A stretch of 64,000 bases of DNA from Blastococcus sp. HT6-30 (GTDB lineage Bacteria; Actinomycetota; Actinomycetes; Mycobacteriales; Geodermatophilaceae), in NCBI RefSeq assembly GCF_039729015.1, contig NZ_CP155792.1:764001-828000 (forward strand). Reading direction: 5' to 3'. A program made the position numbers and the translations under genes. The notes beneath the pieces are model-generated. The model saw only the letters and a list, made by a program, of their open reading frames with translations, ran no database searches and was not told the origin of the DNA. Position 1 is the first letter of the stretch, and each line of letters starts with the position of its first letter. Shown piece by piece: positions 33,847 through 43,453 of the stretch.

Positions 33847-35349
33847 TCAGGCCGGGCCGACGAGCCCGGCCACGATCTCGGCCGACAGCCCCACCAGCGG
33901 CAGGCCGCCGCCGGGGTGCGCCGAGCCGCCGACCAGGAAGAGCCCGGGCACCCGGGAGGCGTTCGCCGGGCGCAGGAAGGCCGCCCGCGGGCCGTTGCTC
34001 GAGGTGCCGTAGATGGAGCCGCCGACGCTGCCGGTGTCGCGCGCCAGGTCGGCCGGCGTCCGGACCACCCGCCAGCGGAGGCGGTGCCGGACGTCGAGCC
34101 CGCGGTGGGCCATGACCTCCAGCACCCGGTCGGCGTAGGTCTCCGCCAGCCCCGGGGCATCCCAGTCGACGCCGTGCGCCGGGTCGTGGCGGGGGGCGTT
34201 GACCAGGACGAACCACGAGGCGCTGTCGTCGTCGGGCACGAGCGCGGGGTCGTCGGGTGCGCTGACGTAGACGGTGGGGTCGGGCACCGGGGCGGGTCGG
34301 CCGGCGTACCGGCCGGTGCCGAAGACCGCGTCGAACTCCGCGTCGTAGTCGTCGGGGAACAGGACGGTGTGGTGCGCCGGGGGCGGGGTCCGGCCGCGCA
34401 GCGCGAGCAGCAGCACGAACCCCGACAGCGACGGCGTCGCGCGGGCCAGGTCCCGCCGCACGCCGCGGGTCCGCGGGTCGGCGGGCAGCAGGTCGGCGTG
34501 CAGGGTGGCGGCGTCGACGCCGGAGACGACGACGTCGGCGCGCAGCCGCTCGCCGTCGGCCAGCTCCACGCCCGCCGCCCCGCTGCCCTCGACGAGCACC
34601 CGGCGCACCGCGCAGCCGGTGCGCAGCACGGCGCCGTGCCCGACGGCCCGGTCGAGCACCGCCGACCCGAGCCGGTGCAGCCCGCCCCGCACGTACCAGG
34701 AGCCGAACGCCTGCTCGGCGTACGGGACGGTGGCCAGCACCGCCGGTGCCCGGCGCGGATCGGAGCCGGAGTACGTGGCGTAGCGGTCGAGCAGCGTGCG
34801 CAGGTGCCGGTGGTGCAGGCGACGGCGACCGAGGCCGCGCAGCGACTGCCAGGGCGCGATCGCGGCGACGTGGGCCGGGTGTCGGGCCAGCCGGGCGAGC
34901 GTCGCGGCCCCGGCTAGCGGGGTGCGCAGGAACGGCTGCTCGCTGATCCGCCACATGGTCGCGGCCCGGTCGAGGAGGGCGCTCCACTCCCGGCCCGCGC
35001 CGTCGCCCAGCGCCTCGTCCAGCGCGGCGGGCACGGCGGCGGGCTGCCCGGGCACGGTCAGCCGGGTCCCGTCGGCGAAGCGGTAGGCGACCGCCGGGTC
35101 CAGCCGCACGAGGTCGACGGCGTCCTCGAGCGGGCCGCCGGTCGCGGCGAAGAGGTCGCGGTACACCTGCGGCAGGGTGACCAGGCTCGGCCCGGTGTCG
35201 AAGGCATGCCCGTCGCGGGCGAACCACCCGAGCTTCCCGCCGATCCCGGGCGACTGCTCGACGACGGTGACCGCGTGGCCGAGGGCCGCCAGCCGCGCGG
35301 CGGCGGCGAGACCGCCGAGGCCGGCACCCACCACCACGACCCGCGCCAC
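33847..35349 (-). CDS. Phytoene desaturase family FAD protein (CrtI-like)
   Basis: A 500-residue flavoprotein of the carotenoid desaturase/oxygenase family. It has the N-terminal FAD fold VVVVGAGLGGLAAAARLAAL, a GGKLGWFARDGHAFDTGPS substrate-region motif, and the C-terminal GLFLVGGSAHPGGGLPLVGL FAD signature. It may desaturate phytoene or oxidise a carotenoid end group; these relatives (CrtI, CrtD, CrtO) cannot be separated reliably by eye. No phytoene synthase or cyclase gene is next to it, so the rest of the pathway is elsewhere. Pigmentation fits a radiation- and desiccation-tolerant actinobacterium. Confidence 0.88.
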   Translation of the reverse strand: MARVVVVGAGLGGLAAAARLAALGHAVTVVEQSPGIGGKLGWFARDGHAFDTGPSLVTLPQVYRDLFAATGGPLEDAVDLVRLDPAVAYRFADGTRLTVPGQPAAVPAALDEALGDGAGREWSALLDRAATMWRISEQPFLRTPLAGAATLARLARHPAHVAAIAPWQSLRGLGRRRLHHRHLRTLLDRYATYSGSDPRRAPAVLATVPYAEQAFGSWYVRGGLHRLGSAVLDRAVGHGAVLRTGCAVRRVLVEGSGAAGVELADGERLRADVVVSGVDAATLHADLLPADPRTRGVRRDLARATPSLSGFVLLLALRGRTPPPAHHTVLFPDDYDAEFDAVFGTGRYAGRPAPVPDPTVYVSAPDDPALVPDDDSASWFVLVNAPRHDPAHGVDWDAPGLAETYADRVLEVMAHRGLDVRHRLRWRVVRTPADLARDTGSVGGSIYGTSSNGPRAAFLRPANASRVPGLFLVGGSAHPGGGLPLVGLSAEIVAGLVGPA

Positions 35350-35403
35350 CTGCTCACCGTAGGCCGGGGCGCGGACCGGCCGGTCCCGGCGGTGCCGTCG
35401 GTG

Positions 35404-37065
35404 TCAGCGGGGGACGGACAGCGCGAGGACGGCCAGGTCGTCGTGCTCGTGCCGGGAGCCGGCCAACTGCTCCTCCACCGCGGCGGCCACGGCGGCGACG
35501 GTCTCCTCGGCCCCACCCGTGGGGACGCCGGCCACGACCCGCAGCAGCGCGTCCTCGCCGAACTGGGCTCCGTTGTCGTCGCGGGCCTCGGTGACCCCGT
35601 CCGTGTACAGCACCAGCGTCGCGCCCGGCGGGAGGTCGAACGCCTCCTCGGGGAACGCGACGTCGGGGTCGATGCCCAGCGGGCGGCCGGGCCGGCCCAC
35701 CGGGTGGGCGTGGCCGTCAGGGTGGCGCAGCAGCGGCAGCGGGTGACCCGCCACGCTCAGCGTCGCCCGGTGGCCCTCGGCGGTCGGCTCCAGCAGCAGG
35801 CAGCACGCGGTGACGAAGCGCAGCGGCGCGCTGCCCTCCTCGTGCAGCAGGGCGGTGTTCACGGCGGTCAGGATCTCGCCGGCGCTGCCCGACGCCGCGG
35901 CGCGCGCGGTGTGGCGGGTGACCGCGGTGACGGCCGCCGCCTCCGCCCCGGTCCCGCAGACGTCGGCGATCAGCACCATCCAGCGACCGTCCGGCAGCGG
36001 CATGACGTCGTAGGTGTCGCCGCCGACGAGGGCGGCCTCACCACCGGCCCGGTAGGTGGCCGCCAGCCGGATGCCGGGGATCGTCGGCAGGTGGGAGGGC
36101 AGCAGGCTGCGCTGGAGGGTGTCGGCCAGCTCGCGGACCACCGACTCGGCGCGCAGCCGGGCGAGGAACTGGCCGATCTGCCGGCCGGCGTGGGCCAGCA
36201 CCTCCACCAGCTCGGCGGGCACCGGCCGGTGCACGGTGGAGAACAGCTCGCAGACGGCGAGCAGCGAGTCACCGCTGAGCACCGGGAAGGTCACGGCGGT
36301 CCGCAGGCCGTCCTCGCGGGCCGCGCGGCCGCGGACGAGCTCGTCGTCCGAGGCCAGGTCCTCGGCGACGACCGGGGCCCGGCGCAGCCACGCCTGGCCG
36401 GGCATCCCCTCGCCCCGCCGGAAGCTCCGGTGCGCGGCGTCGGCCTCCAGCGCGGGCACCGCGGCGTCGGGCGCGGTCCAGGTGCCGGCGTGCACCAGCC
36501 GCCCGCCGTCGCCGTCGGGCTGCCACAGCTGGGCGGCGTCCCAGTCCAGCTCGGTGCAGAGCGTGGGCAGCAGCTGGTGGAAGGCGACGTCGGCGTCCCG
36601 CGCCTCGGTGAGCGCCGCGGTGACCCGCAGGGTGGCGGCGAGGTAGCGGCTGACCTGCATCTGCCGCTCCAGCAGGATCGTCGTGCTGGCGTCGCGGAGC
36701 ACCCCGACGATCGACGACTCCGCGGCCGAGGCGCCGGGGAACGGCTCCACCCGGGCCAGCGTGACGTCGATGGAGACCTCGTGGCCGGCGACGTGCAGCG
36801 CCGGCAGCTGGGTGGTGTTGCCCACCAGCTCGCCCTGGCCGGTGGTGAGGAACCGGGTGATGTGGCCGCCGTGCCCGGACCGGAACCGGGGCGGCATGAT
36901 CTCGGTGAGGTCGCGGCCGAGCAGATCGGCCGGGGCATACCCGAGGAGCCGGGACACCGCGGGATTGACGTAGGTCACCCGGCCGCCGGCGTCGGCCACG
37001 ACCACCGTGTCGGGCAGGGCCGACAGCAAGGTCGCCGCAGGCACTCCAGAGGTGGATTCGGGCAC
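35404..37065 (-). CDS. PAS-GAF-SpoIIE type PP2C phosphatase
   Basis: A 553-residue sensor phosphatase. A PAS domain at about residues 10-125 (VTYVNPAVSRLLGYAPADLL), a GAF domain at about 145-290 (GEGMPGQAWLRRAP), then an SpoIIE/PP2C serine phosphatase domain from about 315 (ALVGGDTYDVMPLPDGRWMV, IADVCGTGAEAAA, VLYTDGVTEARDD, HDDLAVLALSVP). Asp residues in these motifs bind the two metal ions. Such proteins dephosphorylate anti-sigma-factor antagonists and trigger stress sigma factors. The GTG at 37065 was chosen because the PAS domain follows at once. A related GAF-SpoIIE gene lies at 40 kb. No cognate anti-sigma gene is in the window. Confidence 0.9.
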   Translation of the reverse strand: MPESTSGVPAATLLSALPDTVVVADAGGRVTYVNPAVSRLLGYAPADLLGRDLTEIMPPRFRSGHGGHITRFLTTGQGELVGNTTQLPALHVAGHEVSIDVTLARVEPFPGASAAESSIVGVLRDASTTILLERQMQVSRYLAATLRVTAALTEARDADVAFHQLLPTLCTELDWDAAQLWQPDGDGGRLVHAGTWTAPDAAVPALEADAAHRSFRRGEGMPGQAWLRRAPVVAEDLASDDELVRGRAAREDGLRTAVTFPVLSGDSLLAVCELFSTVHRPVPAELVEVLAHAGRQIGQFLARLRAESVVRELADTLQRSLLPSHLPTIPGIRLAATYRAGGEAALVGGDTYDVMPLPDGRWMVLIADVCGTGAEAAAVTAVTRHTARAAASGSAGEILTAVNTALLHEEGSAPLRFVTACCLLLEPTAEGHRATLSVAGHPLPLLRHPDGHAHPVGRPGRPLGIDPDVAFPEEAFDLPPGATLVLYTDGVTEARDDNGAQFGEDALLRVVAGVPTGGAEETVAAVAAAVEEQLAGSRHEHDDLAVLALSVPR

Positions 37066-37202
37066 CGTTCCCCCTCGAGCACGAGCGTTTCCGACGGGCC
37101 GTTCACGCCCCGTCACGGCTATCAGCCTCTCACACAGTGGGTGATGAGGCGGACACGAACCGTCGATATGTGTCCATGTCGACAATGCGACACGTCGACC
37201 CG

Positions 37203-38321
37203 TCAGAAGGCGTACCGGATGTCCAGCCACGGCGCGCGCCGGGCCACCAGTTCCCGCAGCCGGGCGATCGCCGTCCGCTTGATCGGGGCGCGGTACCGCA
37301 CGTTGTCCTGGCCGTTCTGGCTGCGCTTGGGCTCCTGCAGGTCGGGGCGCCACAGCAGCTGCTCGGCCGTGGGGTGCCACCCGAGGTTCACCTCGTGCAG
37401 CGCCTCGTTGTGGGTCAGGAAGATCACCTCGGCGGCGGCCTGCGCCTTGGCCGCCGGCCCGAGCTCGTCGTCCAGCCGGTCCAGGAGCCGGCCCCAGTCC
37501 TCCTCCCAGCCCGGGCGCAGCACGACGGGGGAGAGGTTCAGGTGCACCTCGTAGCCGGCCGCCACGAAGTCGTCGACGGCGGCGATCCGGTCGGCGATCC
37601 GGCTGGTGCGGACGTCGAGCACCCGGGCGTCGTCGTCGGGCATGAGGGAGAAGCGGATGCGGGTGCGGCCGGCCGGGTCGAGGTCCAGCAGCCCGCGGTT
37701 GACGTACTTGGTGGCGAAGGACGCCTTCGCAGTCGGCAGGTCGCGGAAGGTGGTCACGAGGTCGGCGACGTTGTCGCTGACCAGGGCGTCGACGGAGCAG
37801 TCGCTGTTCTCGCCGATGTCGTACACCCAGCTGGCCGGGTCGCACTGGTCGGGTTCGGTCTTCGGTCCCTGCCGGGCCACGTGCCGGCGCAGGTGCCCGG
37901 TGATCTGCTCGATGTTGGCGAAGACGGTGATCGGGTTGGCGAACCCCTTGCGCCGGGGGACGTAGCAGTAGGCGCAGGCCATGGCGCAGCCGTTCGCCGT
38001 GCCGGGCGCGATGAAGTTCGCCGAGCGGCCGTTGGGCCGGGTGGCCAGGCCCTTGCGGACGCCGAGCACCAGCGTCTCGCTCTTCACCCGCACCCAGCGG
38101 TCGACGTTGCCCGCGTTGCCGTGCAGCTCCGGGATCTGCCAGTGGCTGGGCACCTCGACCACCTCGGCGTCGGGGAACCGGTCCAGGACCTGGCGGCCGC
38201 GGGAGGACTCGGCCGCTGCCGGCTCGGCGTAGATGCGGCGGATCCGGAGGAGGTGGTTGGGCGGCATCGGCGCCGGCGGCGGCCCGACCTCGAAGAGCGT
38301 GAGCGGCTCGGCGGCTCCCAT
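37203..38321 (-). CDS. Spore photoproduct lyase-like radical SAM protein
   Basis: A 372-residue radical SAM protein of the SplB-like actinobacterial family (Rv2578c-type). The cluster motif is CAMACAYC with C112, C116 and C119 (CxxxCxxC), followed by [15 protein letters not shown]. It resembles spore photoproduct lyase, which repairs 5-thyminyl-dihydrothymine in UV-damaged spore DNA, but the organism may not form endospores and the true substrate is unknown. The ATG at 38321 is preferred because longer starts run into the divergent pxpA gene. It might serve UV-damage repair, which is inference from family. Confidence 0.85.
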   Translation of the reverse strand: MGAAEPLTLFEVGPPPAPMPPNHLLRIRRIYAEPAAAESSRGRQVLDRFPDAEVVEVPSHWQIPELHGNAGNVDRWVRVKSETLVLGVRKGLATRPNGRSANFIAPGTANGCAMACAYCYVPRRKGFANPITVFANIEQITGHLRRHVARQGPKTEPDQCDPASWVYDIGENSDCSVDALVSDNVADLVTTFRDLPTAKASFATKYVNRGLLDLDPAGRTRIRFSLMPDDDARVLDVRTSRIADRIAAVDDFVAAGYEVHLNLSPVVLRPGWEEDWGRLLDRLDDELGPAAKAQAAAEVIFLTHNEALHEVNLGWHPTAEQLLWRPDLQEPKRSQNGQDNVRYRAPIKRTAIARLRELVARRAPWLDIRYAF

Positions 38322-38373
38322 GTTCCGGGCAGCGTCGCGCGGGCGGCCGCCATTCCGGTGCCAGACTTCCCGG

Positions 38374-39150
38374 GTGAGCGCATCCGGCCCCTCCCGCATC
38401 GACCTCAACGCCGACCTCGGGGAGGGGTTCGGCGTGTGGCGGCTGGGCGACGACGACGCGCTGCTCGACGTCGTGAGCAGCGCCAACGTCGCCTGCGGCT
38501 TCCACGCCGGTGACCCGGTGACGATGCGTCGCGTGTGCACGGCCGCCGTGGCGGCCGGGGTCTCGATCGGCGCGCAGGTGTCCTACCGCGACCTGGCCGG
38601 GTTCGGCCGGCGGTTCGTCGACGTCGCGCCGGCCGAGCTGGCCGCCGACGTGCTGTACCAGCTCGCCGCGCTGGACGGCATCGCCCGGACGGCCGGGGGA
38701 CGGGTGTCCTACGTCAAGCCGCACGGGGCGCTCTACAACGCGGTCGCGCACCACGAGACCCAGGCGCGGGCGGTGGTGGAGGCCGTCGCCGGCTACGACA
38801 CCGGTCTCGCGGTGCTGGGCCTGCCCGGCTCGGTGCTGCTGGGCAGCGCGGCGGCCGCCGGGCTGCCGACCGTGGGGGAGGGCTTCGCCGACCGCGGGTA
38901 CGCCCCCGACGGCACGCTGGTGCCCCGGGGAGCGGCGGGAGCGCTGCTGCACGATCCCGCCGCGGTGGCCGAGCGGGCCGTCCGCATGGCCGCCGAGGGC
39001 ACGGTGCGGGCGGTGGACGGCAGCACCGTGCGGGTCGACGTGCGGTCGGTCTGCGTGCACGGGGACACCCCGGGAGCGGTCGACCTTGCCCGGGCGGTCC
39101 GGGGCGCGCTGGAGACGGCCGGGCTCCGGGTCGCCCCGTTCGTCGGCTGA
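38374..39150 (+). CDS. pxpA: 5-oxoprolinase subunit PxpA (LamB/YcsF family)
   Basis: A 258-residue subunit of the prokaryotic 5-oxoprolinase, which with PxpB and PxpC opens pyroglutamate to glutamate using ATP. Diagnostic segments are [39 protein letters not shown] and [15 protein letters not shown]. The GTG at 38374 is preceded by CAGACT six bases away, compatible with a leaderless start. Unusually, pxpB and pxpC are not adjacent: two minus-strand signalling genes lie between (39.2-41.3 kb). The three subunits must still be produced together for activity. Confidence 0.94.
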   Translation: MSASGPSRIDLNADLGEGFGVWRLGDDDALLDVVSSANVACGFHAGDPVTMRRVCTAAVAAGVSIGAQVSYRDLAGFGRRFVDVAPAELAADVLYQLAALDGIARTAGGRVSYVKPHGALYNAVAHHETQARAVVEAVAGYDTGLAVLGLPGSVLLGSAAAAGLPTVGEGFADRGYAPDGTLVPRGAAGALLHDPAAVAERAVRMAAEGTVRAVDGSTVRVDVRSVCVHGDTPGAVDLARAVRGALETAGLRVAPFVG

Positions 39151-39163
39151 GGCGTCGGTGGCG

Positions 39164-39892
39164 TCAGCCGCGGGGGCGGAGGTCCTCGACCAGGCGGCGT
39201 CCGGTCAGCAGCTCCGCCGCGACCTGGTCCACGGACCGCCCCGCGGTGTAGGCGTCGGTGCGCAGGAGCGCCAGCGCCTCGGCGGGGTCGACGTCCAGGG
39301 CGACGCTGACCTTGCCCATCGCCTCCCACACCGCCGCCCGCCGGCGCGGCGCCGGGCCCTGCATCCAGCCGGGCCCCTCGGCCGGGGTCCAGGTGGACCA
39401 CACCGCCGCGTCGCCGAGCGAGGAGGTCACCAGCTCCCCGACGGCGACGGCCTGGAAGACGTCCAGTTCGGGAACGGCCGCGGAGTGCGTGAAGAAGAGG
39501 TCGAGCGCGCCGTCGCCGGCGGGCCCCGGCTGCAGCGGCAGGGCGACGACGGCGCGGAACGGCGTCGCGCCGAGCAGCAGCTCGGCGAACATGGGCCACC
39601 GCCGCCGTAGGTCCTCCTCGACGGCGAACACCGGCTGACCGGTGGACTGGCTCGTCATGCACGGGCCCTCGCCGGTGGTGAACTGCATCCGCTCGGCGCT
39701 CGACGCCTCCGGGCTGCTGGCCCCCAGCGGAACGCGGCGCCCGGTGCCGTCGAGCAGGCTCAGGCCGGCGCCGTCGACCCCGAGCAGGGCGGCGCACGCG
39801 CGGCTGAGCCGCACGGGGAGCAGCTCCGGCCCGGCGAGCTCCGGGCCCGACTCCCGTGCCAGCGCGGCCTCGAAGCGGCCCGCGATGGTCAC
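39164..39892 (-). CDS. GAF and ANTAR-like domain protein
   Basis: A 242-residue regulator. Residues of about 25-160 form a GAF sensor (LLGVDGAGLSLLDGTGRRV, FTTGEGPCMTSQSTGQPVF). The C-terminal 60 or so residues (RAAVWEAMGKVSVALDVDPA, EALALLRTDAYTAGRSVDQV) have the three-helix ANTAR pattern, an RNA-binding antitermination module. This layout is common in actinobacteria of this type. Such proteins may prevent transcription termination at two-hairpin RNA targets. No ANTAR target hairpin pair was identified nearby. It lies between pxpA and pxpBC on the opposite strand. Confidence 0.82.
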   Translation of the reverse strand: MTIAGRFEAALARESGPELAGPELLPVRLSRACAALLGVDGAGLSLLDGTGRRVPLGASSPEASSAERMQFTTGEGPCMTSQSTGQPVFAVEEDLRRRWPMFAELLLGATPFRAVVALPLQPGPAGDGALDLFFTHSAAVPELDVFQAVAVGELVTSSLGDAAVWSTWTPAEGPGWMQGPAPRRRAAVWEAMGKVSVALDVDPAEALALLRTDAYTAGRSVDQVAAELLTGRRLVEDLRPRG

Positions 39893-40075
39893 GCCCGATT
39901 GTCTGCCCGGCGGGCCGGGTGCACATCCGGTGACGCAGCTCTCCCGATGTCGGGCCGGTCGCTCATCCGGCGGAGCCCCCGGGCCGGTGGGTGCAGGCCG
40001 CCTCCCGCACGCCTGAGTCCCGGTCGGCCGACAGCAGCCGCCCGCGGGTGCCCGGACGGAGTGCTCGGGGCGGCA

Positions 40076-41281
40076 TCACAGCGTCAGCTGGTCCTCGTGC
40101 CCGGTCCGCCACTCGACGAGCACGATCGTGGCGTCGTCCTGCAGCCGGCCCGCCTGGTGGTCCATCACGCTGCGCATCAGCCGCCGGAGCGTCTCCGGCG
40201 GCGGGTCGCCGGCCGTCTCCGCGCGCACGACGAAGTCCGCGAGGCGCTCCTCGCCGAAGAACTCGCCCGCCGGCGAGCGGGCCTCGGTGATGCCGTCGGT
40301 GTGCAGGAGCACCCGGTCACCCGGGCGCAGCTGCACCTCGCACTCGTGGGCCGGCCCCTGCTGGAGCCCGAGCGGCAGGGCCGGCCGGCAGGGGTGGGCG
40401 GGCAGGAGGACGCCGTCGCGCACGACCAGGGGGGCGCCGTGCCCCGCGTTGACCCAGCTCAGCCGGCCGGACAGCAGGTCGAGCCGGGTCAGCAGCGCGG
40501 TGGCGAACTGGCTGCCGGGGAACTGCCCGGCGATCGCGGTGTTCATCGCCTCCGACGTCGCGGGGAGGGACCGCTCGTGCCGGCGGGCCGAGCGGTACGC
40601 GCCGACGGCGACCGTGGCCAGCAGCGCCGCGGGCAGGCCGTGGCCCATCGCGTCGAGGACCATGAGATCGGCGACGGGGCCGTTGACGGCGTAGTCGAAG
40701 GTGTCCCCGCCGATCCCGTAGGAGGGTTCCAGGGCCGCGGAGATGACGACGCGCTCGGTGCCGAAGGTCAGCGGCGGGACGAGGTCCCACTGGATCTCCG
40801 CGGCGAGGCTCATCGGCCGGGTGCGCCGCAGCCGCGCGAACACGTCGCTGTAGGCGCTGCGGGTGACGCACAGCTCGGCCACGAGCGCGGCGAAGGCCCG
40901 GCGTTCGTCGTCCTGCTCCGCAAGGGGCTCGGCGTCGAACAGCAGCTCCAGGACACCGACCCGTTCCGCGCCGTCGAGCAGGGGCACCCACAGCCGCACA
41001 GCGGCGTCGTGGCCGGGGGAGCGGGTCACCTCGACCCGGCGGAAGGCCAGCCCGCCGACCGAGCCGTCGACGGTCAGCGGGGTGCGCGGCGGAACGTCCT
41101 CCCCGGGAACCGGCACGAGGGAGGACTGCTCGTAGTCGGCCAGGTAGACCACGGCCGCACGGGCCCCCAGGAGCGTCGCGTGGCGGGAGACGACCGTGCC
41201 GAGCCGATCGGCGGGGAGGTGGTGCGACGACCGGAGCAGGGACCGCAACGGGTCCTGCCCGGCGGGGGTCGTCGAGGTCAC
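40076..41281 (-). CDS. GAF-SpoIIE type PP2C phosphatase
   Basis: A 401-residue signalling phosphatase. A GAF-like sensor occupies about residues 25-160 (ARAAVVYLADYEQSSLVPV). The SpoIIE domain follows (SYGIGGDTFDYAV, MVLDAMGHGLPAALLATVAV, LSWVNAGHGAPLVV, VLLHTDGITEARSP, QDDATIVLVEW), with the metal-binding Asp residues in place. The start is GTG at 41281; an ATG six codons upstream is the alternative. It is a shorter paralogue of the 35.4-37.1 kb protein and is likewise expected to act on anti-sigma antagonist proteins. Its stimulus is unknown. Confidence 0.88.
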   Translation of the reverse strand: MTSTTPAGQDPLRSLLRSSHHLPADRLGTVVSRHATLLGARAAVVYLADYEQSSLVPVPGEDVPPRTPLTVDGSVGGLAFRRVEVTRSPGHDAAVRLWVPLLDGAERVGVLELLFDAEPLAEQDDERRAFAALVAELCVTRSAYSDVFARLRRTRPMSLAAEIQWDLVPPLTFGTERVVISAALEPSYGIGGDTFDYAVNGPVADLMVLDAMGHGLPAALLATVAVGAYRSARRHERSLPATSEAMNTAIAGQFPGSQFATALLTRLDLLSGRLSWVNAGHGAPLVVRDGVLLPAHPCRPALPLGLQQGPAHECEVQLRPGDRVLLHTDGITEARSPAGEFFGEERLADFVVRAETAGDPPPETLRRLMRSVMDHQAGRLQDDATIVLVEWRTGHEDQLTL

Positions 41282-41382
41282 GACGGTCCAGCATTCCACC
41301 GGCGCGCGGACCGGGCGACCGGAGCGCGGGGGGCAGATGCGCTGGTCACGTGCCCGGATGACCGATGTTCCATCATGGGCCG

Positions 41383-42012
41383 GTGTCCAACGGCGGAGGG
41401 ATCACGCGGGCCGTGCCCTACGGGGACCGCGCGGTCCTGGTGGAGGCGGCGGACCCGGCCGACGTCCCGGGTCTGCGGGCCGCCCTGGCCGCCGCGCCCC
41501 TCGCCGGGCAGGTGGACCTGGTGCCGGCGGCGCGCACCGTGCTGGTGGTCCTCGACCGCCCGCCCACCGAGCTGGACCTCGCCGTCCTGCGGCGGCTCGT
41601 GCCGGCTGAGCTCTCCGCCGGTTCCGCCGGGGCCACCGTCGAGCTGCCGGTGGTCTTCGACGGTCCGGACCTCGCCGAGGTCGCCCGGCTGACCGGGCGC
41701 ACCGAGGACGCCGTCGTCGGCGCGCTGACCGCCGCCCGGTTCGTCGTGGCCTTCGGCGGTTTCGCCCCCGGCTTCGGCTACCTGACCGGGCTGCCCCCGG
41801 CGCTGCACGTGCCGCGCCGGCCGACCCCGCGCACCCGGGTGCCGGCCGGCGCGGTGGCTCTGGCCGGCCCCTACGCCGGGGTCTACCCGCGGGCCTCGCC
41901 GGGCGGCTGGCAGCTGGTGGGGCGCACCGACGCGGTGCTCTTCGACGTCGACCGGGACCCGCCGGCGCTGCTGGCCCCCGGCACGTCGGTCCGGTTCCGG
42001 GTGGTGGGCTGA
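41383..42012 (+). CDS. pxpB: 5-oxoprolinase subunit PxpB (KipI family)
   Basis: A 209-residue subunit of 5-oxoprolinase. The signature FGGFAPGFGYLTGLP is followed by RRPTPRTRVPAGAVALAG and YPRASPGGWQLVGRT, all typical of KipI/PxpB. GTG at 41383 is the start. An ATG 18 bases upstream is possible but adds no conserved residues. The pxpC GTG follows its stop with no gap. In Bacillus, KipI inhibits the sporulation kinase KinA, but the 5-oxoprolinase role is the general one. Confidence 0.93.
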   Translation: MSNGGGITRAVPYGDRAVLVEAADPADVPGLRAALAAAPLAGQVDLVPAARTVLVVLDRPPTELDLAVLRRLVPAELSAGSAGATVELPVVFDGPDLAEVARLTGRTEDAVVGALTAARFVVAFGGFAPGFGYLTGLPPALHVPRRPTPRTRVPAGAVALAGPYAGVYPRASPGGWQLVGRTDAVLFDVDRDPPALLAPGTSVRFRVVG

Positions 42013-42864
42013 GTGCTCACCGTCCTCGCCTCCGGGCCCGCCACCACGGTGCAGGACGCCGGCCGGACCGGCTGGGCGTCGATCGGGGTGCCCCGGTCGG
42101 GCGCCGCCGACGCACCGGCGGCGGCGCTGGCCAACCGGCTGGTCGGCAACCGGCCACCGGCGGCGGTGCTGGAGGTGACGGCCGGGGGGCTGCGGGCCCG
42201 CGCGGAGCGCACCCTCCTGGTGGCCGTGACGGGCGCGCCGGCGCCGGTGACCATCAGCGGGCGCCCGGCGCCGTTCGCCGCCCCGACGACGCTGCCCGCC
42301 GGTGCGGTCCTCGCCCTGGGCGCGCCGCGCACCGGCCTGCGCAGCTACCTCGCGGTGCGGGGCGGCGTCGACCTGCCCCCGGTGCTGGGCTCGCGCAGCA
42401 CGGACACCCTGTCGGGGCTGGGGCCGCCCGTCGTCACTCCCGGGCTGCGGCTCCCGGTCGGGTCGCTGGCGGGGGAGGAGCCGTTCGTCGACGTCGCCCC
42501 GGTCGCCGCGCCGTCGGACCGGCCGGTGCTGCGCGTCCTCCCCGGACCGCGGCGGGACTGGCTCGACGAGGCCGCGTGGCCGGCCCTGGTCCGGGCGGAG
42601 TGGCGGGTCAGCCCGGACAGCGACCGGGTGGGCCTGCGGCTGGCCGGCCCCCGGCTCGGCCGGGCCCGCGACGGGGAGCTGCCCAGCGAGGGCCTGGTGC
42701 CGGGAGCGGTGCAGGTGCCGCCCGACGGCGCGCCGGTGCTGTTCCTCGCCGACCACCCGGTCACCGGCGGCTACCCGGTGCTGGCCGTCGTCCGCACCGC
42801 CGACCTGGCCGCGGCGGCCCAGCTGCGCCCGGGTGACGTCGTCCGCTTCCGGACGGCTCGCTGA
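42013..42864 (+). CDS. pxpC: 5-oxoprolinase subunit PxpC (biotin-dependent carboxylase-like)
   Basis: A 283-residue PxpC/KipA subunit. The opening GPATTVQDAGRTGWASIGVP and SGAADAPAAALANRLVGN are diagnostic, as are YLAVRGGVDLPPVLGSRSTD and LPSEGLVPGAVQVPPDGAPV. It sits directly after pxpB. Like PxpB it belongs to the fold once linked to urea-carboxylase subunits, and as a heteromer with PxpA it cleaves 5-oxoproline with ATP. It is full length. Confidence 0.94.
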   Translation: MLTVLASGPATTVQDAGRTGWASIGVPRSGAADAPAAALANRLVGNRPPAAVLEVTAGGLRARAERTLLVAVTGAPAPVTISGRPAPFAAPTTLPAGAVLALGAPRTGLRSYLAVRGGVDLPPVLGSRSTDTLSGLGPPVVTPGLRLPVGSLAGEEPFVDVAPVAAPSDRPVLRVLPGPRRDWLDEAAWPALVRAEWRVSPDSDRVGLRLAGPRLGRARDGELPSEGLVPGAVQVPPDGAPVLFLADHPVTGGYPVLAVVRTADLAAAAQLRPGDVVRFRTAR

Positions 42865-42943
42865 ACGTCACCGCAGCGGCAGGATCGCCGGGTCGTCCGG
42901 TTCCCGCGCGATGCGCGCGGCCACCGCCCGCCGGTCAGCAGGG

Positions 42944-43453
42944 TCAGCACGGTGTGGTGGGCAGCGTGCGCGGCAGCGGCCACGCTCCGGCGACGACCAC
43001 GCCGGTGATCCCGTCCTCGCCGACCGGTCCGAAGACGCGGGAGTCGATGGACCCGTCCCGCTGGTCGCCGAGCAGGAACACCGAGCCGTCGGGGACCTCG
43101 ACCGGCCCGAACCAGACGCCGTCGAGGTGCGCCGGGTCGCTCCAGGGCTCGCAGATCGTCACGCCGTCCACCACCGGAGTGCCGTCCTCGATGGCGACGG
43201 ACTCCCCGCCGAAGGCGACGACCCGCTTGGCCACCGGATCGGCGTCCGGGCGCCGGACCCGGCGCGGGTGCGCAACGTCCTCTCGTGAGGGGGTTCCGGC
43301 GGCATCTCCGCCAGGGCGGCAGGGGCCCCGATGCCGGGGCGACCGGTGATCGGGTGAGGAACGGGCGGTCGTCGGCATGCGGTCCTCCGTGCGAGCGGGC
43401 GCGGAGCCCCTCCGGCGGGGCGCGACCGGATGCACAGTCTCGGAGCGACTCAC
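42944..43453 (-). pseudogene. Signal peptidase S26 remnant lacking the catalytic serine region
   Basis: The C-terminal two-thirds match type I signal peptidases: AKRVVAFGGESVAIEDGTPV carries the general-base lysine, followed by VFLLGDQRDGSIDSRVFGPV, the late GD-x-SxDSR box. Upstream, the frame reads low-complexity Arg/Pro-rich sequence with no Ser-Met-x-Pro motif and no membrane anchor in any frame. So the N-terminal catalytic half appears deleted. An alternative is a very diverged short family member, but absence of both serine motif and anchor makes function unlikely. Confidence 0.7.

Noticed and set aside
37066-39060. An extended start for the PAS-GAF-SpoIIE gene, making a 1218-residue protein
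   Set aside because: The extra part is antisense to the SplB-like and pxpA genes. The PAS domain begins right after the GTG at 37065.
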